Below are positions 17,701 through 27,049 of a stretch of 37,024 nucleotides of DNA, piece after piece. Within the stretch, counting starts at the first letter, position 1. Each line of letters starts with the position of its first letter. The stretch spans positions 1-37,024 of the forward strand of contig JAAOZI010000039.1 in NCBI GenBank assembly GCA_011605865.1. Reading direction: 5' to 3'. The stretch comes from Archaeoglobales archaeon. Lineage in GTDB: Archaea > Halobacteriota > Archaeoglobi > Archaeoglobales > Archaeoglobaceae. A program made the translations under genes and the position numbers. The notes under the pieces are model-generated. The model did not search any database. It was not told where the DNA came from and worked only from the letters and a program-made list of their open reading frames with translations.

Positions 17701-18432
17701 TTAGATCATTTTCAAAGCTCTTTTTATGCACCTGATCTGTGCATCTTTGTTTTCTTTCAGACTTTCTTCCAGGCTCGTGTACCAACTTCTCTCAATTATT
17801 CTCTTTGCCTCTGAAATTGTGTAGTCCGGAACGGACAATATCTTCTGGACATATTCCTGAATCCCCTTCTCCAAGTCTGAGTATATTTCATTTACGAGGC
17901 CTATCAGCCTGCCTTCTTCAGCCGTTATCTGCCTTCTCGTGAACACCAAATCTCTAGCAAGCCCATCTCCGATCAACCTTGGTAGTATTTGGAGGGCCCC
18001 CATATCGGGAATTATACCGAACTCAGGTTCTCGAAGATAGAAAATAGTCCCGGGAGTTGCAATCCGAATGTCGGCAGCTATTGCTAACTGCAATCCGCCT
18101 CCGATTGCATAACGTTGGACAGCGGCTATTACAGGAATTCTAATAGTTCTCAAATCTATTATAATCTTTTGAACGAACTCTATTAATTCTTCAAGTCTGT
18201 CAACTAAATTACCTTTTTGAGTTAGACTCAGCAGAAGATCCCGGTCCAGACCCGAGCAGAAAGTATCACCTTCGCCGGTTAGCACAAGAACCTTGGCCGA
18301 AGAATTTTTAACTATATCTATAGCTTTTCTGAGGTCGGATAGCATTTGTTGATCAATTGCATTCTTCTTTTCTGGCCTATTCAGGCTAATTCTTGCAACT
18401 GTGTTGTCAAAAAGAAGTTTGACTTTCTCCAT
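17701..18432 (-). CDS. Enoyl-CoA hydratase/isomerase-family protein with Gln at one catalytic Glu site
   Basis: 243 residues of the crotonase fold: NRPEKKNAIDQQML near the start, oxyanion-hole segments DTFCSGLDRDLL and AIGGGLQLAIAADIRIA, then FYLREPEFGIIPDMGALQ. In hydratases the block GGGCELA carries the first catalytic Glu; here that Glu is Gln (GGGLQLA), while the second acidic region (EPEFG) is kept. This favours an isomerase or other crotonase activity over plain hydration, but the exact reaction is open. Monocistronic, 68 bp from the divergent next gene. Confidence 0.82.
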   Translation of the reverse strand: MEKVKLLFDNTVARISLNRPEKKNAIDQQMLSDLRKAIDIVKNSSAKVLVLTGEGDTFCSGLDRDLLLSLTQKGNLVDRLEELIEFVQKIIIDLRTIRIPVIAAVQRYAIGGGLQLAIAADIRIATPGTIFYLREPEFGIIPDMGALQILPRLIGDGLARDLVFTRRQITAEEGRLIGLVNEIYSDLEKGIQEYVQKILSVPDYTISEAKRIIERSWYTSLEESLKENKDAQIRCIKRALKMI

Positions 18433-18501
18433 GCGATTTTTGCGAACTTAGAATTTAAGATTATTTCGGCAATGCTTAAATAATCCGAAAGTTCATTTGC
18501 A

Positions 18502-19218
18502 ATGGTGATGAAATTGGCTAGGTTGAGTTCTGGTTTGGTGATAGCTGGTGCATATGCTGATAAGATAAGGAGAACTGCTTTTGCTCAATTGCGTGATTTG
18601 CTTAAAGAAGGTAGCTTAAAAAGCGAAGAAGTGGCCCAAGCTATAGCCCAGTTAAACAGATTACTTTACAACATACTTGTGGAAGGTTTGAAGTTGGACA
18701 AAGGAGATGTGGTTAGAATAGTTGTTGAATACGAAGTGAATTCAGGCAAGTTAAACTGGAAACTTGAAACATTAAAGATTGAAGCTTTTAAGAGAGTTTC
18801 AGAAGAAATCGTGAAGAGGGCAGTGGAATCTGGGCTTTCGAGAGCGGAGTCGCTGATGACGGGAATAGTCGAATATACTCTCGAAAAATTGGGTGAAACC
18901 GAAGACGGCGATATCGTCTTGGCTGTTAAGCTTGGAAACAGAGAAGTTGGGACCCTTGTTGTAACACCAATAAATGAAGAATTTGTCTTTATAAAAAAAG
19001 CTGCAATAGTTGAACCCTCTCCACTAATTGTAGAAAAGCAGAAGATTCCGCTAGAAGGAAAAGCGATCGAAGAGGCGTTGAGAGGTAATATAGGGATTCT
19101 AACAACGGCCGCAAGATATGTAACAGATGAAGAAGCAAGGAGACTATATGAGGCTCTTAAAAGAAAGGTCATACCTACTGCAACGGTTGAAAGGATAGAA
19201 GAATTTGAAATGTTTTAA
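18502..19218 (+). CDS. Conserved archaeal protein, probably DUF2258 family
   Basis: 238 residues, mixed alpha/beta, no membrane segment. The start LARLSSGLVIAGAYADKIRR, the helix-rich LLYNILVEGLKLDKGDVVRI and a C-terminal TAARYVTDEEARRLYEALKRK fit my memory of the DUF2258 family of archaea, whose function is not known to me. A TATA-like CTTAAATAATCC at 18476-18487 precedes ATG 18502 by about 22 nt. No operon partner. Confidence 0.65.
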   Translation: MVMKLARLSSGLVIAGAYADKIRRTAFAQLRDLLKEGSLKSEEVAQAIAQLNRLLYNILVEGLKLDKGDVVRIVVEYEVNSGKLNWKLETLKIEAFKRVSEEIVKRAVESGLSRAESLMTGIVEYTLEKLGETEDGDIVLAVKLGNREVGTLVVTPINEEFVFIKKAAIVEPSPLIVEKQKIPLEGKAIEEALRGNIGILTTAARYVTDEEARRLYEALKRKVIPTATVERIEEFEMF

Positions 19219-19240
19219 TTTTTCTTTCCATCCCTCAGCT

Positions 19241-19691
19241 TTACAACAGAAAGCTTTCCACGGCTAAAGCCGGGAGATTCTTGCTTCTAAGGCTCTCATC
19301 GGTAGGCTGTTCACAGCCCTTTTAGGCTCCCACCTCTTCCCATTCCACCTTAGAAGCAAGGGCCGCGTTCCCCGTTAACGCTATCTCCATGGAGGTAGCC
19401 TATGCTCAGGACCCCTTCTGATTATGTAGCTGAAGCTCTAGAAGTTGTTTATCATGGCATTTGTTCTTTTTTATTATCTGCTGGGCATTGCAGAGCCTAT
19501 CAATGGAGCGTATTTTTTTAGAGATGCTTTGGACACTCGAAACGCCTGTAGCATATATAAGCCTGCCTCCTTTCGAAGTTCAGTTCATTGTATAGCCTGG
19601 CGCAGCTGTCAGCGAGTTCCCATAAGGCAGGGCAGTCCTCGATTATGAAAGTGTTCGTTCTCTTTACTTCAGACACAGTTCCGGGCTTCAA
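19241..19691 (-). pseudogene. tnpB of an IS605-type element, heavily degenerate
   Basis: Minus-strand reading shows a TnpB N-terminus, VKRTNTFIIEDCPALWELAD then ARLYNELNFERRQAYI, starting at GTG 19676 or TTG 19691. After a stop and frameshift follow YAPLIGSA and AQQIIKKN, which match the intact order in the tnpB at 30948. Most of the RuvC nuclease region is gone. The C-terminal coding remnant runs into a CCGGCTTTAGCCG hairpin at 19260-19280, the right end. Left end at 19776. No function is expected except perhaps as a source of a guide-type RNA. Confidence 0.65.
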
Positions 19692-19776
19692 TGTATTTTT
19701 TAAAGGTATATTATATATAAACCTATCGACAATTCATCCTATGGTTAAAACCGTAGGCTTTCTTGTCGATTTTCAT
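19250..19776 (-). mobile_element. Decayed tnpB-only insertion element
   Basis: Spans the tnpB ruin. The minus-strand left end follows TTAC at 19777-19780 and begins ATGAAAATCGACAAGAA, identical over 17 nt plus the TTAC with the 65-bp mini-element at 32608-32672. The right end has a CGGCTTTAGCCG hairpin preceded by GCAAGAATCTC, also shared. It fills most of the gap before copA. Confidence 0.6.
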
Positions 19777-19852
19777 GTAATAGATTAAAGGAATTTAAGC
19801 AAAAAGCAAAACTTCAAAAGGTTTAACTTTAACCAATACTTAATCTAAGATT

Positions 19853-21964
19853 GTGAACTCCGAAACTAAAGAAATCGTGGCAAAAATCGGTGGAATGAGC
19901 TGCGCAATGTGCGCGAAGACGGTTGAGGAAACCCTCAAAAGATTGCCCGGTATTTATGATGCATCTGTTAACTTCGCAACGGAAAAGGCCAGAATAATAT
20001 ATGATCCATCGAAGATCCAACTTGAGAGAATCGGGGAAGAAATTGAGCGAATTGGATATCAATTTCTCGGTGTTGAGGGATTTGGTGAAGAAAAGGAGCT
20101 TAAAAGTGCTAAGAGAAATCTCGTACTCGGCTGGGTTTCGGGAATCTTTCTTTTTTTCCTAAAGGAGATAATTCCTCTTGAAATCCAATTTCTGGTCGCA
20201 AGCTTTGCTATAGCTTTTGCCGGAGCTGGAATCTTTAGAAAGGCCTTTGGTGCAATTAAAAATAGAACCCTAACTATGGAAGTCATGTATGCTATCGGAA
20301 TCGGCTCAGCATATCTTTCAAGCATAATGGCGACGATTGGCCTTATCCCTGGGACTTTTAATTTCTTTCCTGAAAGCGTTGTGCTGATGAGCTCCCTCCT
20401 TCTCGGCAAGTTTCTTGAAGAGAGAGCGAAGAAAAGAACCGGAGAAGCCATAAAAAAGCTTGTTGCGCTTCAAGCCAAAGAAGCAACCGTTTTAAGAGAA
20501 GGAAGAGAATTAAGAATTCCTTTAACCGAGTTAAGCGTTGGAGAAATTGTTCTAGTTAAACCCGGAGAGAGAATCCCCGTTGATGGGACGGTATTGGAAG
20601 GAGAGAGCTTTGTTGATGAATCCATGATAACCGGGGAGCCAATTCCAGCTTTAAAGAAGCAGGGAGACAAGATCATCGGTGGTACGGTTAACCGAGACTC
20701 TGTATTAAAAATTCGGGCTGAAAGGATCGGAAAGGATAGTCTTCTTTCACAGATCATTCGGGTTACGGAAATAGCCCAGAACTCCAAACCGAACGTTCAA
20801 AGACTTGCAGATCGAGTTGTTGTCTTTTTCATACCTTGTGTGTTACTAATTGCTTTCATTTGCTCCCTTTACTGGTTCTTCGTCAATGGCCCGCTCTTCG
20901 CATTCACAACTATGCTAAGTGTTATCGTGATAGCCTGCCCATGCGCCTTTGGTCTAGCAACTCCTACTGCGATAACTGTCTCCATCGGAAAAGGTGCCGA
21001 AAATGGAATCCTGATCAAGAATGCAGAAGCAATCGAAGAAGCTGCAAAGAGCACCCTTGTCTTTTTTGACAAAACGGGAACAATTACAAAAGGTAAACTT
21101 GACGTCGTGAAAATAGAAAGCTTTGGATTACCCGAGAGGGATCTTTTAAGAATTGCAGCTTCAGCGGAAAGATTTTCTGAACATCCTGTAGCAAAGGCAA
21201 TCGTGCAAAAAGCAAAAGAGGCTGGAATAGAGCTTTTAGAACCAGAAAGATTTAAAGCGATTCCGGGAAAGGGGGTTTCAGCCAGAATTGATGGTAAGGA
21301 AGTTATTTTGGGGAATTCGGAGTTTTTAAGAGAAAAGGGATTGGAGGTAGAAGGAGAAGGAGTTTTTCTAGCTGTCGATGGTAAACTGGCTGCAAGATTC
21401 TTCATTTCGGACACAATTAAGGAGAGCAGCAAGGAAGCCATTAGACTACTAAGAGAGCTGGGATTGAAAGTGGGAATCGTAACTGGCGACAAAAAGAGGG
21501 TTGCAGAAGAGATTGGAAAAACGTTAAACGTAGATTTTGTAGTCTCAGAGGTTTTTCCAACTAAAAAAGCTGAAGTTGTTCGTGATTTTCAAAATAGAGG
21601 AGAAGTTGTTATCTTTGTGGGAGATGGTATCAACGACGCCCCTGCACTTGCCCAGGCTAACGTTGGAATTGCAATCGGGAATGCAGAGGATATAGCGATA
21701 GAGAGCGGGAGCGTAGCTCTGCTAAGAGACGATCCTGTGGAGGTAGTAAGATTCCTGAGACTTTGCAGAAAGACTGTCGCCAAGGTTAGGCAGAATTTAT
21801 TCTGGGCCGTATTCTACAATGCAATTCTGATTCCATTTGCGGGTGGTCTTTCTTTCATACTTTTCAACATTCCTTTCCGTCCAGAATGGTCGGCAGGAGC
21901 GATGGTTCTGAGTAGCTTCAGTGTTGTAACAAATTCGCTTTTGCTGAAGAGAGCAGAGATTTAA
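19853..21964 (+). CDS. copA: Cu+-transporting P1B-type ATPase CopA
   Basis: 703 residues. It exports Cu+ from the cytoplasm at the cost of ATP. One N-terminal HMA domain with GMSCAMC (C17, C20) is followed by membrane helices, the actuator TGEP loop, the transport motif CPC (C362, C364), phosphorylation Asp406 in DKTGT and the GDGINDAP hinge (D591). YN in the penultimate helix and MVLSS in the last helix are the Cu+-specific residues. Unlike Archaeoglobus fulgidus CopA as I recall it, there is no second HMA at the C-terminus. GTG start. No copper chaperone or regulator gene is adjacent. Confidence 0.95.
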   Translation: MNSETKEIVAKIGGMSCAMCAKTVEETLKRLPGIYDASVNFATEKARIIYDPSKIQLERIGEEIERIGYQFLGVEGFGEEKELKSAKRNLVLGWVSGIFLFFLKEIIPLEIQFLVASFAIAFAGAGIFRKAFGAIKNRTLTMEVMYAIGIGSAYLSSIMATIGLIPGTFNFFPESVVLMSSLLLGKFLEERAKKRTGEAIKKLVALQAKEATVLREGRELRIPLTELSVGEIVLVKPGERIPVDGTVLEGESFVDESMITGEPIPALKKQGDKIIGGTVNRDSVLKIRAERIGKDSLLSQIIRVTEIAQNSKPNVQRLADRVVVFFIPCVLLIAFICSLYWFFVNGPLFAFTTMLSVIVIACPCAFGLATPTAITVSIGKGAENGILIKNAEAIEEAAKSTLVFFDKTGTITKGKLDVVKIESFGLPERDLLRIAASAERFSEHPVAKAIVQKAKEAGIELLEPERFKAIPGKGVSARIDGKEVILGNSEFLREKGLEVEGEGVFLAVDGKLAARFFISDTIKESSKEAIRLLRELGLKVGIVTGDKKRVAEEIGKTLNVDFVVSEVFPTKKAEVVRDFQNRGEVVIFVGDGINDAPALAQANVGIAIGNAEDIAIESGSVALLRDDPVEVVRFLRLCRKTVAKVRQNLFWAVFYNAILIPFAGGLSFILFNIPFRPEWSAGAMVLSSFSVVTNSLLLKRAEI

Positions 21965-21985
21965 AGATGAGTGGCGATTTTTATA

Positions 21986-22076
21986 ACTGAAAGTCTCACC
22001 GTTTATGGTGGAATGAAAAAATAGAGAGATGTACGAATCTCCTGCTAAACAGAGAAATCTCACGCTTTGGCTGAGT
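21986..22076 (+). repeat. Mini-element or terminator-like hairpins between copA and the HAD/ECH gene
   Basis: TGAAAGTCTCACCG, a short hairpin (CACCGTTTATGGTG), a middle GAGATGTACGAATCTC hairpin and AAATCTCACGCTTTGGCTGAG resemble the left and right ends of the TnpB-type elements compressed to about 90 bp. The stretch fills the whole gap between two convergent stop codons, so it may also serve as a bidirectional terminator. Confidence 0.4.
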
Positions 22077-22079
22077 GGC

Positions 22080-24014
22080 TTACCTTCCTTTGAATTCGGG
22101 TTTTCTTCTCTGGAAGAAAGCAGTTATTCCCTCTATCACATCTTGGGTTGATAGAGCAAGCCCAAAGGCAAGAACTTCGATGATCCTTCCTATGTCGGTT
22201 GGAAGCTCGTAGCCGAAGTTTATGGCGTACTTTGCAGCTTTTAGACTTATAGGTGGCATTTCAGCAAGTTGTTTTGCTAGATTCATAACTTCTTCCTCGA
22301 ACTTGTCTGCATCAACAGCTTTTGCAAGTCCTATTTTATCAGCTTCGTCTGCATCAATTCTCTTGGCCAGCATAATCATTTCCTTGGCCTTTGCGATTCC
22401 GACAATCTTTGGTAGTCTTTGTGTTCCACCCCAGCCGGGGATTAGCGCTAAGCTCAGTTCAGTTAACCCTATTTTTGCACCCCTTTTTATTATCCTGAAG
22501 TCGCAAGCTAGGGCCAATTCGCAACCACCGCCAAATGCATAGCCATTTATCGCAGCAATGACTGGTTTTGGGAATCTTTCAAGTTGTGAAAATACTTCAT
22601 TACCCTTCAAAGATATTTCAACCGCCTTGACTGGATTAAGTTCGGTAGCTGTTTGTAAATCGAAACCGGCCGAAAAAGCCCTGTCACCGGCCCCAGTTAT
22701 TACCAAAACTCTCACTTCCTCGTCTTTTTCGAGTTCCTTCAAAGCATTGGAGATTTCATCAAGCGTCGCGAAATCGAGCGCATTGAGTTTTTGTGGTCTA
22801 TTTATTATCATTTTCGCTATTTTACCCTCCTTTTGTATTTCTATGTTTTTGTATACAGGTTTCCCATAATCGTAAAATCCCTTTCCAGCTTTTACCCCTA
22901 ACTTGCCTTCTGAAACCATTTTCTTGAGCATGTCTTTTGGCTTAAGGATTTCGTATCCTTTTTCCTTGTATAGACTCTCGAGTTTTGATAGGATAACGTC
23001 CAAACCTATCTCATCTCCAAGCTCGCAGACACCTTTTGGCATATTTGTTCCGAGCTTCATGGCAGTATCGATTTCCTTTGCATCTGCAACGCCCAGTTCT
23101 ATCAACTCAGCCGCGATGTTTACCATTGGAGCAATCAGACGGAGCTCATCATAGCCTTCAATCTTGGCTATTTTTGGTCTACCTGTACTCCAGTCATAGA
23201 ATCCTCTTCCAGTTTTCATTCCAAGTTCTTTTCTTTCAAACTTGTCTTTTAGAATCTTGGGAACCGGTACAAGGCCCCATTGGTTTCCCGCAAAATATAG
23301 TATGTCTAAACCTACAAAGTCGGAGAGTTCTATTGGCCCCATTGGGAAGGAATACTTGGTTAGAAAGACCGTATCTATTTGTTCCGGTGCGGCAATCCCT
23401 TTATCTACGTCATCTATTGCTAAAGTTAAGTACGGTACGAGAATCCTGTTTACTATAAATCCGGCTACATCTTTCTTTACGACTACCGGAACCTTTCCAA
23501 TGCTTTTTACGAATTCAACGGCTTTTTTAATCGTCTCCTCGCTTGTTTTTTCACCCTTTATAACTTCGACAAGTTGCATCACGACCGGGGGATTAAAGAA
23601 GTGTAGACCAACGAATTTCTCTGGTCTGTCGGTGGAATTTCCGAGTTCTGTTATGCTCAATCCGGAGGTGTTACTCGCAAAGATGCACTCAGGTTTGGCA
23701 TACTTTTGCACTTCTGCAAAAACCTGCTTTTTTAATTCCATTATTTCTGGCACAGCTTCAATGACGAGATCTGCATCTTTTACAGCTTCTTCAACTGATA
23801 AAGTGAATTTAATCCTATTCATTATCTCTTTTGCTTTTTCACTGCTCATTTTACCCTTTGAAACAGCCTTTGCTAAGCTCTTCTCAATTGCGTCTTTTGC
23901 CTTGTCTAGAAATTCCTGTTTTATATCTCTCACGGCCACTTCATAGCCAGCGGTTGCGCAAACTTGCGCTATTCCGTGTCCCATCACACCAGCACCAAGA
24001 ATTGCAACTTTCAT
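22080..24014 (-). CDS. 3-hydroxyacyl-CoA dehydrogenase / enoyl-CoA hydratase fusion
   Basis: 644 residues with two beta-oxidation enzymes. The N-terminal dehydrogenase (about 1-380) has the NAD-binding VAILGAGVMGHGIAQVC, ASNTSGLSITEL, GLHFFNPPVVMQLVEV and two C-terminal helical domains ending in GFYDYG. The hydratase (about 385-644) has NRPQKLNALDF, AFSAGFDLQTA, GGGCELALACDFRI and LTELSLALIPGWGGTQRLP, so both catalytic Glu residues are present. Domain order is the reverse of bacterial FadB, as is common in archaea. It would hydrate enoyl-CoA and oxidise the 3-hydroxyacyl-CoA during fatty-acid breakdown. Confidence 0.93.
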   Translation of the reverse strand: MKVAILGAGVMGHGIAQVCATAGYEVAVRDIKQEFLDKAKDAIEKSLAKAVSKGKMSSEKAKEIMNRIKFTLSVEEAVKDADLVIEAVPEIMELKKQVFAEVQKYAKPECIFASNTSGLSITELGNSTDRPEKFVGLHFFNPPVVMQLVEVIKGEKTSEETIKKAVEFVKSIGKVPVVVKKDVAGFIVNRILVPYLTLAIDDVDKGIAAPEQIDTVFLTKYSFPMGPIELSDFVGLDILYFAGNQWGLVPVPKILKDKFERKELGMKTGRGFYDWSTGRPKIAKIEGYDELRLIAPMVNIAAELIELGVADAKEIDTAMKLGTNMPKGVCELGDEIGLDVILSKLESLYKEKGYEILKPKDMLKKMVSEGKLGVKAGKGFYDYGKPVYKNIEIQKEGKIAKMIINRPQKLNALDFATLDEISNALKELEKDEEVRVLVITGAGDRAFSAGFDLQTATELNPVKAVEISLKGNEVFSQLERFPKPVIAAINGYAFGGGCELALACDFRIIKRGAKIGLTELSLALIPGWGGTQRLPKIVGIAKAKEMIMLAKRIDADEADKIGLAKAVDADKFEEEVMNLAKQLAEMPPISLKAAKYAINFGYELPTDIGRIIEVLAFGLALSTQDVIEGITAFFQRRKPEFKGR

Positions 24015-24049
24015 ATTTTCACCAACCTCCTGACCTCAACCCTATCTTT

Positions 24050-24200
24050 CTATTTATTCCTTTTCGGGAGTGGGGAACGAAGCCGTTTCGGTCCAGCATT
24101 AGCTTTCATCCCCCTCTCTGATTTCTCATCCTTCATTGTCATGAAAGCCTTTCGGGGACGAATGAATCCCCACATTAGGCACACGTGGAAGTCTTGTTGC
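24050..24200 (-). repeat. TnpB C-terminal/3'-end remnant (copy E2)
   Basis: Minus strand reads GFIRPRKAFMTMKDEKSERG, then KANAGPKRLRSPL. Nucleotides GGGGATGAAAGCTAATGCTGG match E1 and E3 over 14-16 positions. An open frame covering 24050-24361 overlaps the methyltransferase gene and is judged to be a remnant rather than an active gene. A CCCCGAAAGGC segment may be part of an end hairpin. Confidence 0.5.
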
Positions 24201-24302
24201 ACTAGCCAATCATGTTTTATAAGGTTTACTCTAGAAAAATCAAAAGTTTCTGCAGATTGTGCCATGAAGAGTTTCTTGAGGTCTCCGATCGTTTGGATTT
24301 GT

Positions 24303-24923
24303 TCAGTCTTTAACCAGTAAATAATATCTCTCCCTTTTTCTCTTTGAGTGTTCATATGCAATTACTTTGAATTCGGAGAAGTCTGTTTCTTCATTCCCCT
24401 TCACAACAAAAAGTATTTTACCTTTCTCTCTTAACTTTGGAATAAATCTTCGTAAAGCTTTGAGTGAGGAAGTGAAATCGAGTGTCAAATCGTTTAGTAT
24501 TATATCTACAGCTTCTATTTTATCGACATCGAATGTGAAAACGTCTTCTATGAAAACTTTTACATTTTTCCTCTCCCTTTCAATCCTTCTAAGTTCGTTC
24601 TCGAAATTTTTGCTTACCTCTATTCCGTAAACGAATTTGGCTTTCTCGCTTGCATATAACAAAAATCCTCCAGCTGAGCTCCCTAGATCAAGGACAATTT
24701 CATATCCTTCAAAAATTCTGAACTTTTCATCGATTTCTTTCAGTTTCCAGTAGCCAGCCGGTTTGTCATCCAAAACTTCGATTTTTGCATTTAAATCGAC
24801 TTCCATGGAGGGTTTTTTTGCAACTTTCCCGTTAACTATTACCAGCCCATTCTCTATTGCAATTTTTGCTCTGTTTCGAGATTTAAAGTAGCCAAGCTTT
24901 ACCAGTAGAACGTCTAACCTCAT
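24303..24923 (-). CDS. TlyA-like S4-domain RNA 2'-O-methyltransferase
   Basis: 206 residues. An N-terminal S4 RNA-binding domain ([36 protein letters not shown]) is joined to an FtsJ-type methyltransferase with the SAM motif [18 protein letters not shown] and [10 protein letters not shown]. The family methylates rRNA ribose; TlyA itself acts on 16S and 23S rRNA. It is shorter than bacterial TlyA (about 270). Overlaps sucD by 4 bp and is probably co-transcribed with sucCD. Confidence 0.82.
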   Translation of the reverse strand: MRLDVLLVKLGYFKSRNRAKIAIENGLVIVNGKVAKKPSMEVDLNAKIEVLDDKPAGYWKLKEIDEKFRIFEGYEIVLDLGSSAGGFLLYASEKAKFVYGIEVSKNFENELRRIERERKNVKVFIEDVFTFDVDKIEAVDIILNDLTLDFTSSLKALRRFIPKLREKGKILFVVKGNEETDFSEFKVIAYEHSKRKRERYYLLVKD

Positions 24924-25789
24924 TTCTTAATTTCTTTTGCAACAATTTCGGCGACCTCTTTTGGTGTTTTTCCGACTTTTACCCCAACCTTTGAAAGAGC
25001 TCTTATTTTGCTTTCAGCGCTGCCGATTCCCCCTTCTATAATTGCTCCAGCATGCCCCATTCTTTTTCCAGGAGGAGCAGTTATTCCAGCAATGTAGGCG
25101 ACCACAGGTTTGCTTATATTTTCCTTTATATACTCTGCAGCCCTTTCTTCGTCTCTGCCACCAATTTCTCCTATTAAAACAATCAAGTCTGTTTCATCAT
25201 CTTTTTCGAACATTTCAAGAACTTCTGAGAAGCTTAAACCAACGATTCTGTCTCCACCAATCCCCAAAACTGTTGATTGTCCAATTCCAAGTCTCGTCAG
25301 ATTTTGAGCAATTTGATATGTTAGAGTTCCACTTCTCGAAACTATTCCAACATTACCTTCGCTAAAAACATGGGTCGGCATAATTCCTAGGTGGCATTTT
25401 CCTGGAGAGATGATTCCTGGGCAATTGGGGCCGATTAGAATTGATTCTGTTTCCTTTGCTTTTAGATATATTTTCAACTCATCGTGAACAGGTATACCCT
25501 CTGTTATGCAGACGATCGTCTTTATTCCCGCGTCTAAGGCCTCCATTACTGCGTCAGCGGCGAAAGGAGCTGGTACGAAAATAATACTCGCATTTACTCC
25601 CATTTTCATAGCTTCGCTTACGGTGTCGAATACCGGAATTCCGAGAATTTCGCTCCCTCCTTTTCCTGGAGTAACCCCACAAAGTATTTTCGTTCCGTAT
25701 TTCAGCATTCTTTCCGTGTGAAATCTTCCCTGAGTTCCAGTTACTCCTTGGACGACTGCCTTTGTATTCTCATTTACTATTATTGCCAT
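24920..25789 (-). CDS. sucD: Succinate-CoA ligase, alpha subunit
   Basis: 289 residues, full length. With SucC it interconverts succinyl-CoA and succinate with NDP phosphorylation. Visible are the CoA-binding [19 protein letters not shown] and [16 protein letters not shown], and the phosphorylated His246 in [13 protein letters not shown]. Overlaps sucC by 10 bp in the same orientation. Confidence 0.95.
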   Translation of the reverse strand: MAIIVNENTKAVVQGVTGTQGRFHTERMLKYGTKILCGVTPGKGGSEILGIPVFDTVSEAMKMGVNASIIFVPAPFAADAVMEALDAGIKTIVCITEGIPVHDELKIYLKAKETESILIGPNCPGIISPGKCHLGIMPTHVFSEGNVGIVSRSGTLTYQIAQNLTRLGIGQSTVLGIGGDRIVGLSFSEVLEMFEKDDETDLIVLIGEIGGRDEERAAEYIKENISKPVVAYIAGITAPPGKRMGHAGAIIEGGIGSAESKIRALSKVGVKVGKTPKEVAEIVAKEIKK

Positions 25790-26910
25790 CTTGCCACCTC
25801 CACAACCTTTTTAGCTCCTTCTTCCATTGTTTCAACAATTTCTATAGTTTTTAAATTCTGGAGTATCTTTTTTCCCTCATCTTCGTTTGTCCCTGAAAGT
25901 CTAACCACTACTGGAACTTTTATATCCAGCTCACCGAACGCCTTCAGCAATCCCTTTGCCACTTCGTCGCACCTCGTAATCCCACCGAATATGTTTATGA
26001 AAATTGCCTTTACGTTTTCATCTTTTGTCAGAATTTCGAGGGCTTTCTTCATCATCTCTGCACTAGCTCCACCACCAATGTCGAGGAAGTTTGCAGGTTT
26101 TCCGCCTTCAAGATAAATGAGGTCCATTGTAGCCATCGCCATTCCTGCTCCGTTTGCAATAACCCCAATATTTCCGTCTAGTTTCACGTAATTCATTCCC
26201 TCTCTTTCAGCAACTCCCTCAAGTCCCTCTGAGAAAGTCCTCAGCGTTTCCAGTTCTTTGTGTCTGAAAAGAGCGTTATCGTCGATTGTTATCTTCGCAT
26301 CGAGCGCTATTAGACCCTTTTCGGTAACTCCAAGTGGATTTATTTCAACCAATTCAGCTTCTTTTTCGATAAAAATCCTGTAAATAGCTTTTGCAGTTGT
26401 AATTAAATCTCTCCATAAGTCTTGCCTAACTTTTGCTCTCCAAACTAGCTCCCTAAGTTGGTAATCCCAAAGACCCCATCTCGGGTCTATTTTTATCCTG
26501 AAGATATTCTCCGGCGATTTTAGTGCGATCTCTTCTATATCTACACCTCCTAATGGGCTGAAAATGAGTGAGAAGGATTTTTCAACTCTATCGAGTGTTA
26601 CACTTAAGTACCACTCCTCTTTCACATCTACAAGTTCTTCTACATAGATTTTTCTGATAACCTCTTCTTTGATGGACTTTCCGAGCATTTCTCTTGCTAT
26701 TTCTCCAGCTTCCTCAACACTGTTGACAATCTTAATACCTCCAGCTTTCCCTCTTCCTCCAACTAAGACTTGTGCCTTTAGAACTGCTTTACCTCCAAAT
26801 TCTTCGACAAATCTTCTAACTTCGTCCACACTTTCTGCAATCGAACCTTTGGGAACTTTTATTCCGTATTTTGTAAAGATCTGCTTTGCTTGAAATTCAT
26901 AAAGTTTCAT
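25780..26910 (-). CDS. sucC: Succinate-CoA ligase, beta subunit (ATP-grasp)
   Basis: 376 residues. N-terminal [19 protein letters not shown] and [16 protein letters not shown] are ATP-grasp hallmarks, NPLGVTEKG binds the nucleotide-metal site, and [14 protein letters not shown] with [15 protein letters not shown] are the C-terminal subunit contacts. First gene of the leftward sucC-sucD-methyltransferase group; its promoter must lie in the 43 bp before the tRNA-Val. Confidence 0.96.
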   Translation of the reverse strand: MKLYEFQAKQIFTKYGIKVPKGSIAESVDEVRRFVEEFGGKAVLKAQVLVGGRGKAGGIKIVNSVEEAGEIAREMLGKSIKEEVIRKIYVEELVDVKEEWYLSVTLDRVEKSFSLIFSPLGGVDIEEIALKSPENIFRIKIDPRWGLWDYQLRELVWRAKVRQDLWRDLITTAKAIYRIFIEKEAELVEINPLGVTEKGLIALDAKITIDDNALFRHKELETLRTFSEGLEGVAEREGMNYVKLDGNIGVIANGAGMAMATMDLIYLEGGKPANFLDIGGGASAEMMKKALEILTKDENVKAIFINIFGGITRCDEVAKGLLKAFGELDIKVPVVVRLSGTNEDEGKKILQNLKTIEIVETMEEGAKKVVEVARWQ

Positions 26911-26953
26911 GATAAGAATTTCAAGTTATGGAGATTAATTTTTCCATTTTTGA

Positions 26954-27026
26954 TGGGCTCGGCCGGATTCGAACCGGCGATCTCCGCCTCGTAAGGGCGG
27001 TGTCATAACCGCTAGACCACGAGCCC
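26954..27026 (-). tRNA. tRNA-Val (anticodon UAC)
   Basis: Minus strand folds into a full cloverleaf: acceptor GGGCTCG/CGAGCCC, anticodon stem CCGCC/GGCGG with loop CTTACGA giving UAC, and T arm CCGGTTCGAATCCGG. Discriminator A; CCA is not encoded. No intron. Confidence 0.95.
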
Positions 27027-27049
27027 TTAAAAACTTGCAACTTGGAAAT

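Noticed and set aside
22222-24121. Several plus-strand frames opposite the HAD/ECH fusion
   Set aside because: Antisense shadows, Ser/Phe-rich and without motifs, against a fully conserved gene on the minus strand.
24070-24180. C/D-box-like pattern (ATGACAATGAAGGATGA ... CAGAG) considered as an sRNA gene
   Set aside because: The box motifs do not fit well and the segment recurs as tnpB 3'-end debris at two other sites.
24050-24361. 103-codon open frame on the minus strand
   Set aside because: Its start overlaps the methyltransferase gene and its end is tnpB debris shared with E1 and E3; treated as a remnant.
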